From Bacteroidota bacterium (GTDB lineage Bacteria; Bacteroidota; Ignavibacteria; Palsa-1295): a DNA stretch of 46,431 nucleotides. Numbering within the stretch: the stretch's first letter is position 1; every line of letters begins with the position of its first letter. The stretch is taken from contig JAUZOQ010000016.1 of NCBI GenBank assembly GCA_030706385.1, positions 1 to 46,431 on the forward strand, written 5' to 3'. This document shows, in pieces, positions 1 to 9,348 of this stretch. A program made the translations under genes and the position numbers. Below the pieces are notes generated by a model. That model did not search any database. It saw only the letters and a list, made by a program, of their open reading frames with translations, and had not been told where the DNA came from.

Positions 1-1697
1 CCTTTCTCGGCAAGCAAGTCCTGATGTTTTCCGGATTCTACAATGTGGCCGCGTTCCAAAACATAGATCTGATCGGCATGAAGAACTGTCGAAAGTCGGT
101 GCGCAATCAGGATCGTGATCTGATCGGACTGCGTCGAAACATCGCGGATCGTTTTCGATATTTCTTCTTCAGTGATCGAATCGAGCGATGATGTTGCTTC
201 ATCGAAAACAAGGAGTTGGGGATTGCGAAGGAGTGCACGCGCGATAGAGAGACGCTGCTTCTCGCCGCCGGATACTTTCACTCCGCCTTCGCCGATCACC
301 GTGTCGAGTCCGTTCGAGGCACGGGCAAGAAGGCTGTCGCACGCTGCCTGATGAAGAACTCGCATACAGTCGTCATCGCTTGCTTCAGGCCGAACAAAAA
401 GCAAATTCTCCCGGATCGATCCAGAAAAAAGCTGTGTGTCCTGAGTAACAAAGCCGATGCGATTACGCAGTTCATCGAGATTGAGTTTATCGGTTGCAAC
501 TCCGTTACATTGCACCTCACCTGATTGAGGACGGTACAAACCGACGAGCAATTTTACGAGTGTTGTTTTGCCTGAACCGGAGGGACCGACAAATGCGATC
601 GTCTCTCCACGATCGACGCTGAAGGAAACGTCCTGCAAGGCCTTCGTCGTTGCCGATTGATGCTGAAAACTTACATGCTTGAAGGAGAGGTTGCGAATAT
701 CTTTGACCGAAACAGCATCTGCAGGCTTCTCTTCTGCCGGCATGGCCATAATTCCGGCAAAATTATCGAGCGATGCTTCGGACTCGCGATAGATATTGAT
801 GAAATTGCCCAGTTCCTGTAACGGCCCGAAGATAAAGAATGAATAAATGTAGAGTGAAAAATACTGGCCGAACGTAATGCTCTGCTTGAAGATAAGATAG
901 AGCATCAGAAAGGAAATGCTGGTACGAAGGAAATTGATCGTCGTGCCCTGAATAAAACTCAGGCTTCGGATATATTTTACTTTCTTCAGTTCTAGCTGAA
1001 GAATCTTTCCCGTTGTTGCATTAAGCCGTCCGATCTCCTGGTCGGCAAGGCCAAGACTCTTAACAAGTTCGATATTCCGAAGCGATTCCGTCGTTGATCC
1101 GGCAAGGGCAGTGGTCTCGGCAACGATCGTCTTCTGTACTTTCTTGATCTTCCTGCTTAAAAATGAACTGAGATATCCGATGATAGGAATCGTAGCAAAA
1201 TACACCGGAGCAACAAGCCAATTGATCGTGAATGCATAGATCGTTACGAATATCACTCCGATGAGCGTTGTAAAGACAAAGCTAATGCCCATCTGAATGA
1301 CGCGCTCTATATCGAGACGCACTTTCTGCAATTTGCCAAGCGTCTCACCGCTGCGCTGATCCTCGAAGACTGAATATGGAAGCTGCAGCGAATGCTCGAG
1401 ACCTTCGGTATAGACTTGAGCGCCCATGCGATTGGTGATCACATTGACGAAATAATCCTGAAAATTTTTCGCAACACGCGATACAAAAGCGACTCCAACT
1501 GCCAAAGCCAGTAATTTAAGTACGCCAGCAAAGAACTGGCCTTCAGTGTACTGGCCGGGTTTGGTAGCATAGTCATCGATCACATGACGAAATACGACGG
1601 GATCGAGAAGGCTGAAAACCTGATTGACAGCGGCCAGAAAAAGGGCCAGCCCGATAAGTTTTTTATACTGCCTGAGATACGGATAGAGAATTTTCAT
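1..1697 (-). CDS. ABC transporter, fused permease/ATP-binding protein (MsbA-type exporter), 3' end cut by window edge
   Basis: Reverse strand from ATG at 1697 reads MKILYPYLRQYKKLIGLALFLAAVNQVFSLLDPVVFRHVIDDY…; further on it has GPSGSGKTTLVKLL (Walker A), SGGEKQRLSIARALLRNPQLLVFDEATSSLD (signature/Walker B) and AHRLST (H-loop). Open to the window edge, so absent from the ORF track. Confidence 0.93.
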   Translation of the reverse strand, partial: MKILYPYLRQYKKLIGLALFLAAVNQVFSLLDPVVFRHVIDDYATKPGQYTEGQFFAGVLKLLALAVGVAFVSRVAKNFQDYFVNVITNRMGAQVYTEGLEHSLQLPYSVFEDQRSGETLGKLQKVRLDIERVIQMGISFVFTTLIGVIFVTIYAFTINWLVAPVYFATIPIIGYLSSFLSRKIKKVQKTIVAETTALAGSTTESLRNIELVKSLGLADQEIGRLNATTGKILQLELKKVKYIRSLSFIQGTTINFLRTSISFLMLYLIFKQSITFGQYFSLYIYSFFIFGPLQELGNFINIYRESEASLDNFAGIMAMPAEEKPADAVSVKDIRNLSFKHVSFQHQSATTKALQDVSFSVDRGETIAFVGPSGSGKTTLVKLLVGLYRPQSGEVQCNGVATDKLNLDELRNRIGFVTQDTQLFSGSIRENLLFVRPEASDDDCMRVLHQAACDSLLARASNGLDTVIGEGGVKVSGGEKQRLSIARALLRNPQLLVFDEATSSLDSITEEEISKTIRDVSTQSDQITILIAHRLSTVLHADQIYVLERGHIVESGKHQDLLAEK

Positions 1698-1711
1698 TTG
1701 GGAAACGGTGG

Positions 1712-1740
1712 TCGTATTTGCTACAAAGATACAAATACGA
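1712..1740. promoter_or_regulatory. Perfect 9-bp inverted repeat TCGTATTTG-N11-CAAATACGA overlapping a minus-strand TAnnTTTG box (1724-1731)
   Basis: Read directly: tcgtatttg ctacaaagata caaatacga. The minus strand of the spacer contains TATCTTTG, 27 nt upstream of the ABC exporter ATG. Confidence 0.5.
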
Positions 1741-1970
1741 TGTTCCGGCCCATTTGTTCCTTGCTAGTGGCGTCACAAACTAGCATAGGGATGTGTCTTC
1801 TATTATTAGGGGCACCGAGTATTCATCTTTTTTCGGAAACCACTTTCGGGAATATGGGTTATATTTGTGCTCTGAAATTGCATTTGCACGGCTATCTTCC
1901 TGAATGCCGCCCAAATACAAGGATGTTGTGTGTTCAAGTTCTACTATTTTCATCAATTCACCATAACAAA

Positions 1971-4301
1971 ATGAAACGCCTATTTCTACTGATTACACTG
2001 CTGCTAACCTTCACCGTAGGGATATCACATGCACAGTGGGCTGAACTTCCTGCATTACCGGCCGTGCTTAATTGGCCGATGACAGCCGAGCTAAACGGCA
2101 CGTTCTATGTATTTGGCGGCGTCGACGCTGCTGCATCGACGACAGTCTACACCTATACTTCCGGCGACGCAAATTGGAAGACCCTCTCAGTCCCTATGCC
2201 GAAGGGCAAGTTTGGAGGATATGCTGCAGCGGCAAACGGCAAGATCTATATTGTCGGAGGCATGATTCTAAGCGGAGGAAATTTTGTAGTGGATAATACT
2301 ACGTATGAGTTCGATCCTACTGCTGTAACCTTTACTCCGAAAGCCGCTATCCCTTCAAAAGTTGCTTTTTTTGCAGGTGCACAAGTTGGCGGGAAAATTT
2401 ATGCGATCGGCGGTGCAACATCGACGGTGAGCACGGTCAAGGATTCGAATGTCATCCAGATCTATGATCCGTCTGCCGATACCTGGACAAGATCTGCTTC
2501 AAAAGTACCATACACCACGCGCTTCGCCGCCAGTGCAGTCTTGAACGGTACGATCTACGTTATGGGAGGCAATGATGCCAATGGCTACCTGGACAAAGCG
2601 TTCAGAGGAACGATCAACGGTACGACGATCACTTGGGATGAAAGGGCAAGCGTTCCGAGTGCACTGACAAGACCTTCTGCAGGTGTTGCAAATGGCACGC
2701 TTGTCTTCACCGGAGGCGTGGGCCAGGCTTCTCCTGCCGGATACTCCAATACCTACACCTATGATGAGAGTTCGGATACATGGACGACTTCCTATGGCCT
2801 TCCTATACCAACATACAATGCCGGCCAGCTTTTTGGCAGTGGCAACGATCTCTACTTCGCAGGCGGTTATGCAAATAAACGTGCTTTCAAATTCACGGTA
2901 TCTACGGCAAAACTTCCTGAAGCGATCATGACTTCGGATGCTGCATTCATCAATCTCAGCCCGAACCAGTCACGCAGCGTAACGTATGCTGTCCAAAATC
3001 TCGGCGTTGCAGCTCTCGATGTCAATATCTCATTTCCCGATAGCTCGAAATCATGGCTGAATTCAGAGGCAACGAAAGTTACGATTGATCCGCTACAATC
3101 CGGTTCGTATACTCTGACACTTTCATCTGGTACACTGAGCCCGGGTCTGTACAAGTCGACAGTAACAGTTACGACGAACGATCCGGCACATGCTACGACA
3201 TTAATTAGTGTCAAACTTTATGTACTTCCGGCAAGCATTCAGACTCAGCCGACCGTTGCCGTTCTTGAAGAGGGTACTGGAGATTGGTGCGGATATTGCC
3301 CGCAAGGAGCTGAAATTGCCGATAACATCAAACAGACATACGGTGATAACTTTATTGCCCTCGAGTATCATGGCGGTTCTTCTAACGAACCGATGATGAT
3401 CACAGCCGGCCAGTCCTTGGTCAATAGGCTCGGAATTCAGGGATACCCAAATGCTGCGATCCAGCGTTGGTTCTTCCCAGGCGAGCCATACCAGATGACT
3501 AATCGCGGTGTATGGCAGAATTATGTTCAGACTGTGTTCCAGCAGAGCCCGGTCGCACCGGTTTCGCTGAATGTGCTGAGCTATTCCTTCGATCAGGCAA
3601 GTGGAAAGGTGCATGCAGTTGTGCTATTGGAGCGCTCGCTTGCCATGGTCAATGAAACGGGTGCGACTGTCAGACTAACGACTGTCGTAACGGAAGATGC
3701 CGTCGACGGACAACAAGAAGATTATCGGACACCACCTCCGTATTGGATCGATTATACCTGGAATGATATCGTTCGCCAAGTATATCCGAATGAACTCGGA
3801 ATGAAAACTTCATTGCCTGCAACCTCAATGGTTGATGGGAATATCGTTGTTCCAGGCGATAAGGTCGCAGTCACAGTCGATCTTACGGTTCCGACAACAA
3901 TTCTCGATGCAACGAACTGTAATATTACCTTTATTGCACATATCCTGAAGGGCTCCTCGACATTGGGCAGTATTCTCCAGGCACAGCAGTTGCCACTGAT
4001 CGGATCGATCGTCAGTGCTGTTGAGCCGGGTTCAGCTCCGAGCTTCTCGCTTGAACAGAACTATCCGAATCCTGTTGCAGGACGGACGACGATCGGTTTC
4101 TCCGTTAGCGAGCGTACTCCGGTTTCGATCACCGTTCACGATGTGCTTGGTCGTGAAGTCGCGCATATCTTCGATGGGATGAAGGATGCCGGAAGCTATA
4201 CGGTGAAGTTCGATGCATCGAAGCTTTCTCCTGGTGCCTACATCTATACGATGACGGCCGGCGGAAAGACTTTCGAGAAGACGATGACGGTCACGAAGTA
4301 A
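1971..4301 (+). CDS. Secreted Kelch-repeat protein with Omp28-like/thioredoxin-like CxxC domain and T9SS type-A C-terminal sorting domain
   Basis: The ORF track start (1584) is too early. The signal peptide MKRLFLLITLLLTFTVGISHA|Q starts at 1971. Kelch-like repeats (GKIYIVGG, GTIYVMGG), VLEEGTGDWCGYCPQG, and C-terminal SFSLEQNYPNPVAGRTTIGFSV…GAYIYTMTAGGKTFEKTMTVTK. Confidence 0.85.
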   Translation: MKRLFLLITLLLTFTVGISHAQWAELPALPAVLNWPMTAELNGTFYVFGGVDAAASTTVYTYTSGDANWKTLSVPMPKGKFGGYAAAANGKIYIVGGMILSGGNFVVDNTTYEFDPTAVTFTPKAAIPSKVAFFAGAQVGGKIYAIGGATSTVSTVKDSNVIQIYDPSADTWTRSASKVPYTTRFAASAVLNGTIYVMGGNDANGYLDKAFRGTINGTTITWDERASVPSALTRPSAGVANGTLVFTGGVGQASPAGYSNTYTYDESSDTWTTSYGLPIPTYNAGQLFGSGNDLYFAGGYANKRAFKFTVSTAKLPEAIMTSDAAFINLSPNQSRSVTYAVQNLGVAALDVNISFPDSSKSWLNSEATKVTIDPLQSGSYTLTLSSGTLSPGLYKSTVTVTTNDPAHATTLISVKLYVLPASIQTQPTVAVLEEGTGDWCGYCPQGAEIADNIKQTYGDNFIALEYHGGSSNEPMMITAGQSLVNRLGIQGYPNAAIQRWFFPGEPYQMTNRGVWQNYVQTVFQQSPVAPVSLNVLSYSFDQASGKVHAVVLLERSLAMVNETGATVRLTTVVTEDAVDGQQEDYRTPPPYWIDYTWNDIVRQVYPNELGMKTSLPATSMVDGNIVVPGDKVAVTVDLTVPTTILDATNCNITFIAHILKGSSTLGSILQAQQLPLIGSIVSAVEPGSAPSFSLEQNYPNPVAGRTTIGFSVSERTPVSITVHDVLGREVAHIFDGMKDAGSYTVKFDASKLSPGAYIYTMTAGGKTFEKTMTVTK

Positions 4302-4325
4302 TTCGAAATACTTTCGAAATTCAAG

Positions 4326-4357
4326 AAGGCGCAGCATTTGCTGCGCCTTTTGTTTTT
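4326..4357 (+). terminator. Rho-independent terminator
   Basis: aaGGCGCAGcatttgCTGCGCCttttgttttt immediately after the stop at 4301. Confidence 0.85.
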
Positions 4358-4432
4358 AGAAAGATGAATGCAGATCATTAGCTAATTTCTTATCAACTTA
4401 TCCACTTGGAAAAGTTGTTAGTGAGTTGTGAA

Positions 4433-4462
4433 TTGTTTTTGCCCCGTCATGTTGTACTTTTG
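4433..4462 (+). promoter_or_regulatory. Bacteroidota-type promoter for dnaB (TTG-N19-TACTTTTG)
   Basis: TTG at 4433-4435, 19-nt spacer, TACTTTTG at 4455-4462 (matches TAnnTTTG); TTG start codon at 4487. Confidence 0.55.
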
Positions 4463-4486
4463 CACCCTTTCAACCGATAGAAACCT

Positions 4487-6001
4487 TTGAGCGTAATTCC
4501 CATTCAGGCAAAAGAAGCGGCCGGTTCCAGAACAAGCCGGACCTATCTTCGCAGTTTCAGCGAACTCTATGATCGCGTAGCCGGCACCGGACTTGTGCCG
4601 CCGCAGGCCCTGGAGATCGAGCAGTCGATCCTTGGAGCGATGATGATCGATAAGACTGCTGCTAATCGCGTCATGGAAGTCTTGGGTGACCGTACTCTTG
4701 AAGATAGCCCTTTCTACCGCGAAGCTCATACGGCGATCTATCGGGCAATTCTTGCGCTCGATACGAAGAGCGAACCCATCGATCTTCTTTCGGTAACGAG
4801 TCGTCTTCGGCTCGATGGCGCGCTCGAAGAAGCCGGCGGTCCGGCATATCTTGTCGAGCTTACCTCGAAAGTCGTAACAACGGCGAACGTCGAAGCCCAT
4901 GCCCGGCTTATCCTCGAAAAATATCTTGCCCGCGAGCTCATCCGCACATGCGAAGAAATGAAGCTTCGTGCTTTTCTGGGCGAAGATGATACTTTCGAGC
5001 TTCTCGATCAGGCCGAGTCCAGCCTCTTCAAGCTTTCGGAAACACGTCATCGCAAAAGCTTCCTTCGCATGGATAAGCTGGCGCATGATACGATCGATTA
5101 TCTCGAGCGAATCCATAATAATCATTCCGGTGTAACCGGAGTACCTGCAGGTCTTGACGATCTGGATGAACTCACCAGCGGCTGGCAAAAAACCGATCTC
5201 ATCGTGCTTGCAGCGCGACCCTCGCAGGGAAAGACTGCGCTGGCATTGACGATTGCACGCAATGCCGCTCTGAATCCGGTAAAAGAACTTCGAGTACCCG
5301 TAGCAGTCTTCTCACTCGAAATGGGAGCGCAGCAACTTGTTCTTCGCCTGCTTTGCAGCGAAGCGCAAGTCAACATGCAGGATGCACGTAAGGGAAGGCT
5401 TTCGGCCGATGACTGGCGCAAAGTGTCGCATTCCATCGGCAAGCTTCATGAAGCTCCGATCTTTATTGACGATACGGCTGCCATCACGCCGCTTGAACTG
5501 CGTGCAAAATGCCGCAGGCTGAAGGCGACGGAAAACATTGGCTTAGTGATCGTCGATTACTTACAGCTTATGGAAGTTTCGCGTCACATGGATTCGCGTG
5601 AGCGAGAAATTTCCACGATCTCGCGTTCACTCAAAGCGCTTGCAAAAGAGTTGAATGTGCCTGTTATCGCACTCAGCCAGTTGAATAGAAGTCTCGAAGC
5701 CAGAGCCGATAAGAAACCGATGCTATCGGATCTTCGCGAATCGGGCGCGATCGAGCAGGATGCGGATCTTGTGCTCTTCATCTATCGCCCCGAAACCTAT
5801 GGTATCGAGCAATATGAAGATGGAAAACCAACTGAAGGAACGGCAGAGATCATCATCGGCAAGCAGCGTAACGGACCGATTGGAGTCTCGCGTGTTGCAT
5901 TCCGCGGAAATGTCGGCAGATTCGATAATCTGCTCTATGTACCGGAATTCGATGAGCCAAGCGCTTCGCCAAGGCCTGGCACGAATTCTCCGGCATTCTA
6001 A
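4487..6001 (+). CDS. dnaB: Replicative DNA helicase DnaB
   Basis: PPQALEIEQSILGAMMIDK, AARPSQGKTALALTIARNAA (Walker A), VAVFSLEMGAQQLVLRLLCSEA, GLVIVDYLQLM, VIALSQLNRSLEARADKKPMLSDLRESGAIEQDADLVLFIYR. Confidence 0.96.
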   Translation: MSVIPIQAKEAAGSRTSRTYLRSFSELYDRVAGTGLVPPQALEIEQSILGAMMIDKTAANRVMEVLGDRTLEDSPFYREAHTAIYRAILALDTKSEPIDLLSVTSRLRLDGALEEAGGPAYLVELTSKVVTTANVEAHARLILEKYLARELIRTCEEMKLRAFLGEDDTFELLDQAESSLFKLSETRHRKSFLRMDKLAHDTIDYLERIHNNHSGVTGVPAGLDDLDELTSGWQKTDLIVLAARPSQGKTALALTIARNAALNPVKELRVPVAVFSLEMGAQQLVLRLLCSEAQVNMQDARKGRLSADDWRKVSHSIGKLHEAPIFIDDTAAITPLELRAKCRRLKATENIGLVIVDYLQLMEVSRHMDSREREISTISRSLKALAKELNVPVIALSQLNRSLEARADKKPMLSDLRESGAIEQDADLVLFIYRPETYGIEQYEDGKPTEGTAEIIIGKQRNGPIGVSRVAFRGNVGRFDNLLYVPEFDEPSASPRPGTNSPAF

Positions 6002-6056
6002 AGTCGTAGTTTCGGATCGTACAAGTACACCATCTCCATAAATTACTCTTTCAGTA

Positions 6057-6461
6057 TTGAATACCATCATCACTCCGGCTGAACTTGTTGCTCCGATTGG
6101 TTATAGCCATGCCGTCGCTTCAGGTGGCGGCAAAACGATCTATCTTGCCGGGCAGGTCGCCTTCGATGCAACGGGACATATCATTCATAAAGGTGATCTG
6201 GTCAAGCAGTTCGACCAAGTTCTTCATAACCTTGAGGCAGTGATGATCGCTGGCGGAGGGGAAATGACCGATATCACCAAGCTTACCATCTTTGTTCGCA
6301 ACAAGAAGGATTATGCTGCAAAAATGAGGGAGATCGGAAAAGTGTATGCACAGTATTTCGGAAAATATTTTCCTGCGATGACCTTAGTTGAAGTTTCCTC
6401 ACTCTTTGAAGACGATGCCTTGCTCGAGATCGAAGGCATTGCCGTCGTTCATTCCCGATGA
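6057..6461 (+). CDS. RidA/YjgF-family protein (reactive enamine/imine deaminase family)
   Basis: YSHAVASGGGKTIYLAGQVAFDATG…FPAMTLVEVSSLFEDDALLEIEGIAV is typical of the YjgF/YER057c/UK114 family. Confidence 0.88.
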   Translation: MNTIITPAELVAPIGYSHAVASGGGKTIYLAGQVAFDATGHIIHKGDLVKQFDQVLHNLEAVMIAGGGEMTDITKLTIFVRNKKDYAAKMREIGKVYAQYFGKYFPAMTLVEVSSLFEDDALLEIEGIAVVHSR

Positions 6462-7612
6462 ATTTTACTTTTAGTCCCGATCAGCTTCACTGGCAATCCA
6501 CTGCGCGCACATTCGCGCAAGATGTTGTTGCGCCTATTGCCCGGGCGATGGACGAAAATGGCTCGATGCCGGATTCGATCGTCGAGCAGATGGCTGCCCT
6601 CGGCCTTCTCGGAGGTTCCTTATCGAAAGAATTCGGCGGAAGCGGCATGGATAGCCTTTCCCTCGCACTTATCTATGCAGAGCTTGGAAGAGCGTGCTCA
6701 AGCGTTCGCGGCTTTATGACGGTTCACACTTCGCTTGTAATGAAATGCATTGAGCAGTGGGGTTCGTCGGACCAGAAGAATGAGTTGCTTCCGCAGCTTG
6801 CTTCTGCAAAAATGATCGGCTGCTACGCTCTTACCGAGCCCGAGGCCGGAAGCGATGCAGCAAGCATCAAGACTCAAGCTGAGAAGACGAAAGACGGATA
6901 CCTTTTAACGGGTGAAAAGATTTGGATCACGAATGCCAATCTTGCAGGTCTTGCAATCGTATTTGCAAAGCTGCCACAAATCGAGGGGACGAAACCGCAT
7001 ACAGCGATCACGGCATTCCTTGTCGATACGAAGACAAAAGGCTTTACGCGAAAGAAGATGCCGGGCAAAGAACTTGGGCATCGGGCAAGCGATCATGCGC
7101 ATATCGTTCTTAAAGATTGTTTTGTGCCAGCAAACCGTGTTTTAGGCGGAGAGTATCATGGATTCAAAGTGGCAATGTCAGCGCTCGATCATGGAAGGCT
7201 TGGCGTTGCTGCCGGAGCACTCGGAGTGCATCGAGCCTGTCTCGATGCCTGTGTCGATTTTGCGCGCAGCCGCAAGCAATTCGGCAGCCGAATAGGAGAT
7301 TTCGAAATGGTGCAAGCCGTTATCGCCGATATGAAGACATCTCTAGAGGCATCGCGATACCTCGTCTATAATGCGGCCTGGAAAAAAGATCAGGGTGTTG
7401 CCTGTACGCTGGAAACTTCGATGGCAAAGCTTCATGCAACCGAAGCCGCTGTGAAGGCAGCGAACGAAGCAGTCCTTCTTCACGGAGGCCGCGGTTATTC
7501 AAATGAATATCCGGTAGAGCGATATCTGCGCGATATCAAAGGTTTGCAGATCTATGAAGGGACTTCACATATTCAGAAGATCGTCATTGCGCGACAGGTA
7601 ATTGGAAAATAG
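6458..7612 (+). CDS. Acyl-CoA dehydrogenase
   Basis: GCYALTEPEAGSDAASIKTQAEKTKDGYLLTGEKIWITNA…RSRKQFGSRIGDFEMVQ…HGGRGYSNEYPVERYLRDIKGLQIYEGTSHIQKIVIARQVIG. ATGA overlap with the upstream gene. Confidence 0.96.
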   Translation: MNFTFSPDQLHWQSTARTFAQDVVAPIARAMDENGSMPDSIVEQMAALGLLGGSLSKEFGGSGMDSLSLALIYAELGRACSSVRGFMTVHTSLVMKCIEQWGSSDQKNELLPQLASAKMIGCYALTEPEAGSDAASIKTQAEKTKDGYLLTGEKIWITNANLAGLAIVFAKLPQIEGTKPHTAITAFLVDTKTKGFTRKKMPGKELGHRASDHAHIVLKDCFVPANRVLGGEYHGFKVAMSALDHGRLGVAAGALGVHRACLDACVDFARSRKQFGSRIGDFEMVQAVIADMKTSLEASRYLVYNAAWKKDQGVACTLETSMAKLHATEAAVKAANEAVLLHGGRGYSNEYPVERYLRDIKGLQIYEGTSHIQKIVIARQVIGK

Positions 7613-7662
7613 TCGGTGTTCATTGCTATTTGCCATCTCTGCTAGCGACTAATAACTACTCT

Positions 7663-7881
7663 ATGGCTCTACTACGCAGACGCTACGCAAGTTTCGGCAG
7701 GGAGGATAAGACCTTCGGAATTCGCGCACTCATTAAGGGAGATTCCTGGGCAGTGCGTATCGGAGTCTTCGTGATCCTGAGCGCTCTTTTTGTTCTTATC
7801 GTGCAACTTACGCATCACCGCGTCAATCCTGAAATTCTGAAGCAGGGACAATCTGCTCCCTTTCCTGAAGACACGAAATAA
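7663..7881 (+). CDS. Small single-TM membrane protein of unknown function
   Basis: MALLRRRYASFGREDKTFGIRALIKGDSWAVRIGVFVILSALFVLIVQLTHHRV… with one hydrophobic segment. The ORF track uses TTG at 7630; ATG at 7663 is also plausible. Lies between two well-supported genes. Confidence 0.5.
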   Translation: MALLRRRYASFGREDKTFGIRALIKGDSWAVRIGVFVILSALFVLIVQLTHHRVNPEILKQGQSAPFPEDTK

Positions 7882-7885
7882 CTTC

Positions 7886-9052
7886 ATGCGTTTATTCTCA
7901 CCGTATTATATAGGCATCATGACGGGTACGAGTATGGATGCCATCGATGTCGTTATCGCACGATTCGGAGACGAGCCTGAAGTTACGAGCGAGTACTCGG
8001 CACCCATTCCCTCCGATCTTCGGCCATTACTAATGGATCTTGCTTCACAAGAGAAGATCGATATCGATCTCTTCGTTCGTATGCATTTCATCCTTGCGCA
8101 AGCATATGCCGATGCCGTTGACTCGGCTTTGCGAAAGGCCGGACTTTCTGCCGATGATATTCGCGCTATCGGATTGCATGGCCAGACGATCCGACATCTG
8201 CCAAAACCATTAAAAATTTCCGGATCTCTGCCTGCAGCTGGCGCTACATTCCAACTTGGCTCCGGTCCCGCTCTTGCAGCATTAACGGGAATCGATGTGA
8301 TCAGTGATTTCCGGAGCGCCGATATCACTTTAGGCGGAGAAGGCGCACCGCTTGTTCCCATGTTCGACTACCGGTTTCTGCGAAGTGAATCTCATAACAG
8401 GATCGTGCTCAACATCGGAGGAATTGCAAATCTGACCTATCTACCTGCAAAGTGCAGAGAAGAAGATGTTTTGGCATTCGATACAGGGCCGGGTAACATG
8501 ATCCTCGATGCGCTTGCCCGCGAATATTTCGGAAAGGATTACGATGAGGGCGGAGCTTTAGCCGAAGGGGGAAGGCTTGACGAAGGACTCTTAACCCAAC
8601 TTCTTTCAAATCAATATTTTAGCGAGCCGCCGCCGAAATCGACAGGCAGGGAGCTGTTCGGTAAGACCTTCGTTGAACGCATCCGATCCCTGATTACTGA
8701 AAACTCACTTTCGCCTCAGGATGCATTGCGGGTTGCAACAGAGTTGACGGCTCAGTCGATCGCTCAAGCTTTTGAGTTGTTGCCACAAGAGAGTTTGAAA
8801 GCACATCCGACGGAGATCATTGCTTCCGGCGGAGGAGTGAAGAATATTTTCTTATGTAAACGGATCGGAGATCTTCTTCCGCATATCAAGTTCAGAATTT
8901 CCGACGAAGTTGGAATTCCATCGCAAGCAAAAGAAGCGCTCGCTTTTGCATTATTCGCGAAAGCGTTTCTTGATGGAAGTCACATTCATCTTCCGAAAAC
9001 TACTGGAGCGTCGAAGAAGATAATCCTCGGATCTCTCTCGCATGGGAAATAA
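7886..9052 (+). CDS. anmK: Anhydro-N-acetylmuramic acid kinase
   Basis: YYIGIMTGTSMDAIDVVIARF, AIGLHGQTIRH, FQLGSGPALAALTGIDVISDFRSADITLGGEGAPLVPMFD, NIGGIANLTYL, FDTGPGNMILD. Confidence 0.95.
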   Translation: MRLFSPYYIGIMTGTSMDAIDVVIARFGDEPEVTSEYSAPIPSDLRPLLMDLASQEKIDIDLFVRMHFILAQAYADAVDSALRKAGLSADDIRAIGLHGQTIRHLPKPLKISGSLPAAGATFQLGSGPALAALTGIDVISDFRSADITLGGEGAPLVPMFDYRFLRSESHNRIVLNIGGIANLTYLPAKCREEDVLAFDTGPGNMILDALAREYFGKDYDEGGALAEGGRLDEGLLTQLLSNQYFSEPPPKSTGRELFGKTFVERIRSLITENSLSPQDALRVATELTAQSIAQAFELLPQESLKAHPTEIIASGGGVKNIFLCKRIGDLLPHIKFRISDEVGIPSQAKEALAFALFAKAFLDGSHIHLPKTTGASKKIILGSLSHGK

Positions 9053-9348
9053 ATTTCGTTTTTTCCGAAGAGAGAAAAAAATTTTCGTATTATAGTAAGT
9101 ACGGAATGATAGAGAACGATGTGTGCTGATTGTGGATAACTTTTGTGATCCATTTCTTTTAGGGGTTTGCGATGTGAATTACTCTTTTGCGTAGTATGAG
9201 AATCTAAATTTGGGCAGGCCATCATTTCCGATATTTCTCTTTTCAGAACTTTTATTTTCACTTTTTTTTGTCAGTCGAAGGCTGACTCCGTTGATTTATT
9301 AAAGTGAAACTCTTATTCAGTTATTTCTTTTTACACCCGTAATACAGC
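9053..9348. other. Candidate replication origin (oriC) upstream of dnaA
   Basis: AT-rich non-coding DNA directly 5' of dnaA with a perfect DnaA box TGTGGATAA (reverse of TTATCCACA) at 9131-9139, a 7/9 box TGTGAATTA near 9173-9181, and A/T-rich tracts near 9053-9095 and 9240-9275. Confidence 0.5.

Noticed and set aside
4418-5188. 256-aa minus-strand ORF overlapping dnaB
   Set aside because: Antisense shadow of a confidently identified dnaB; no domain signature.
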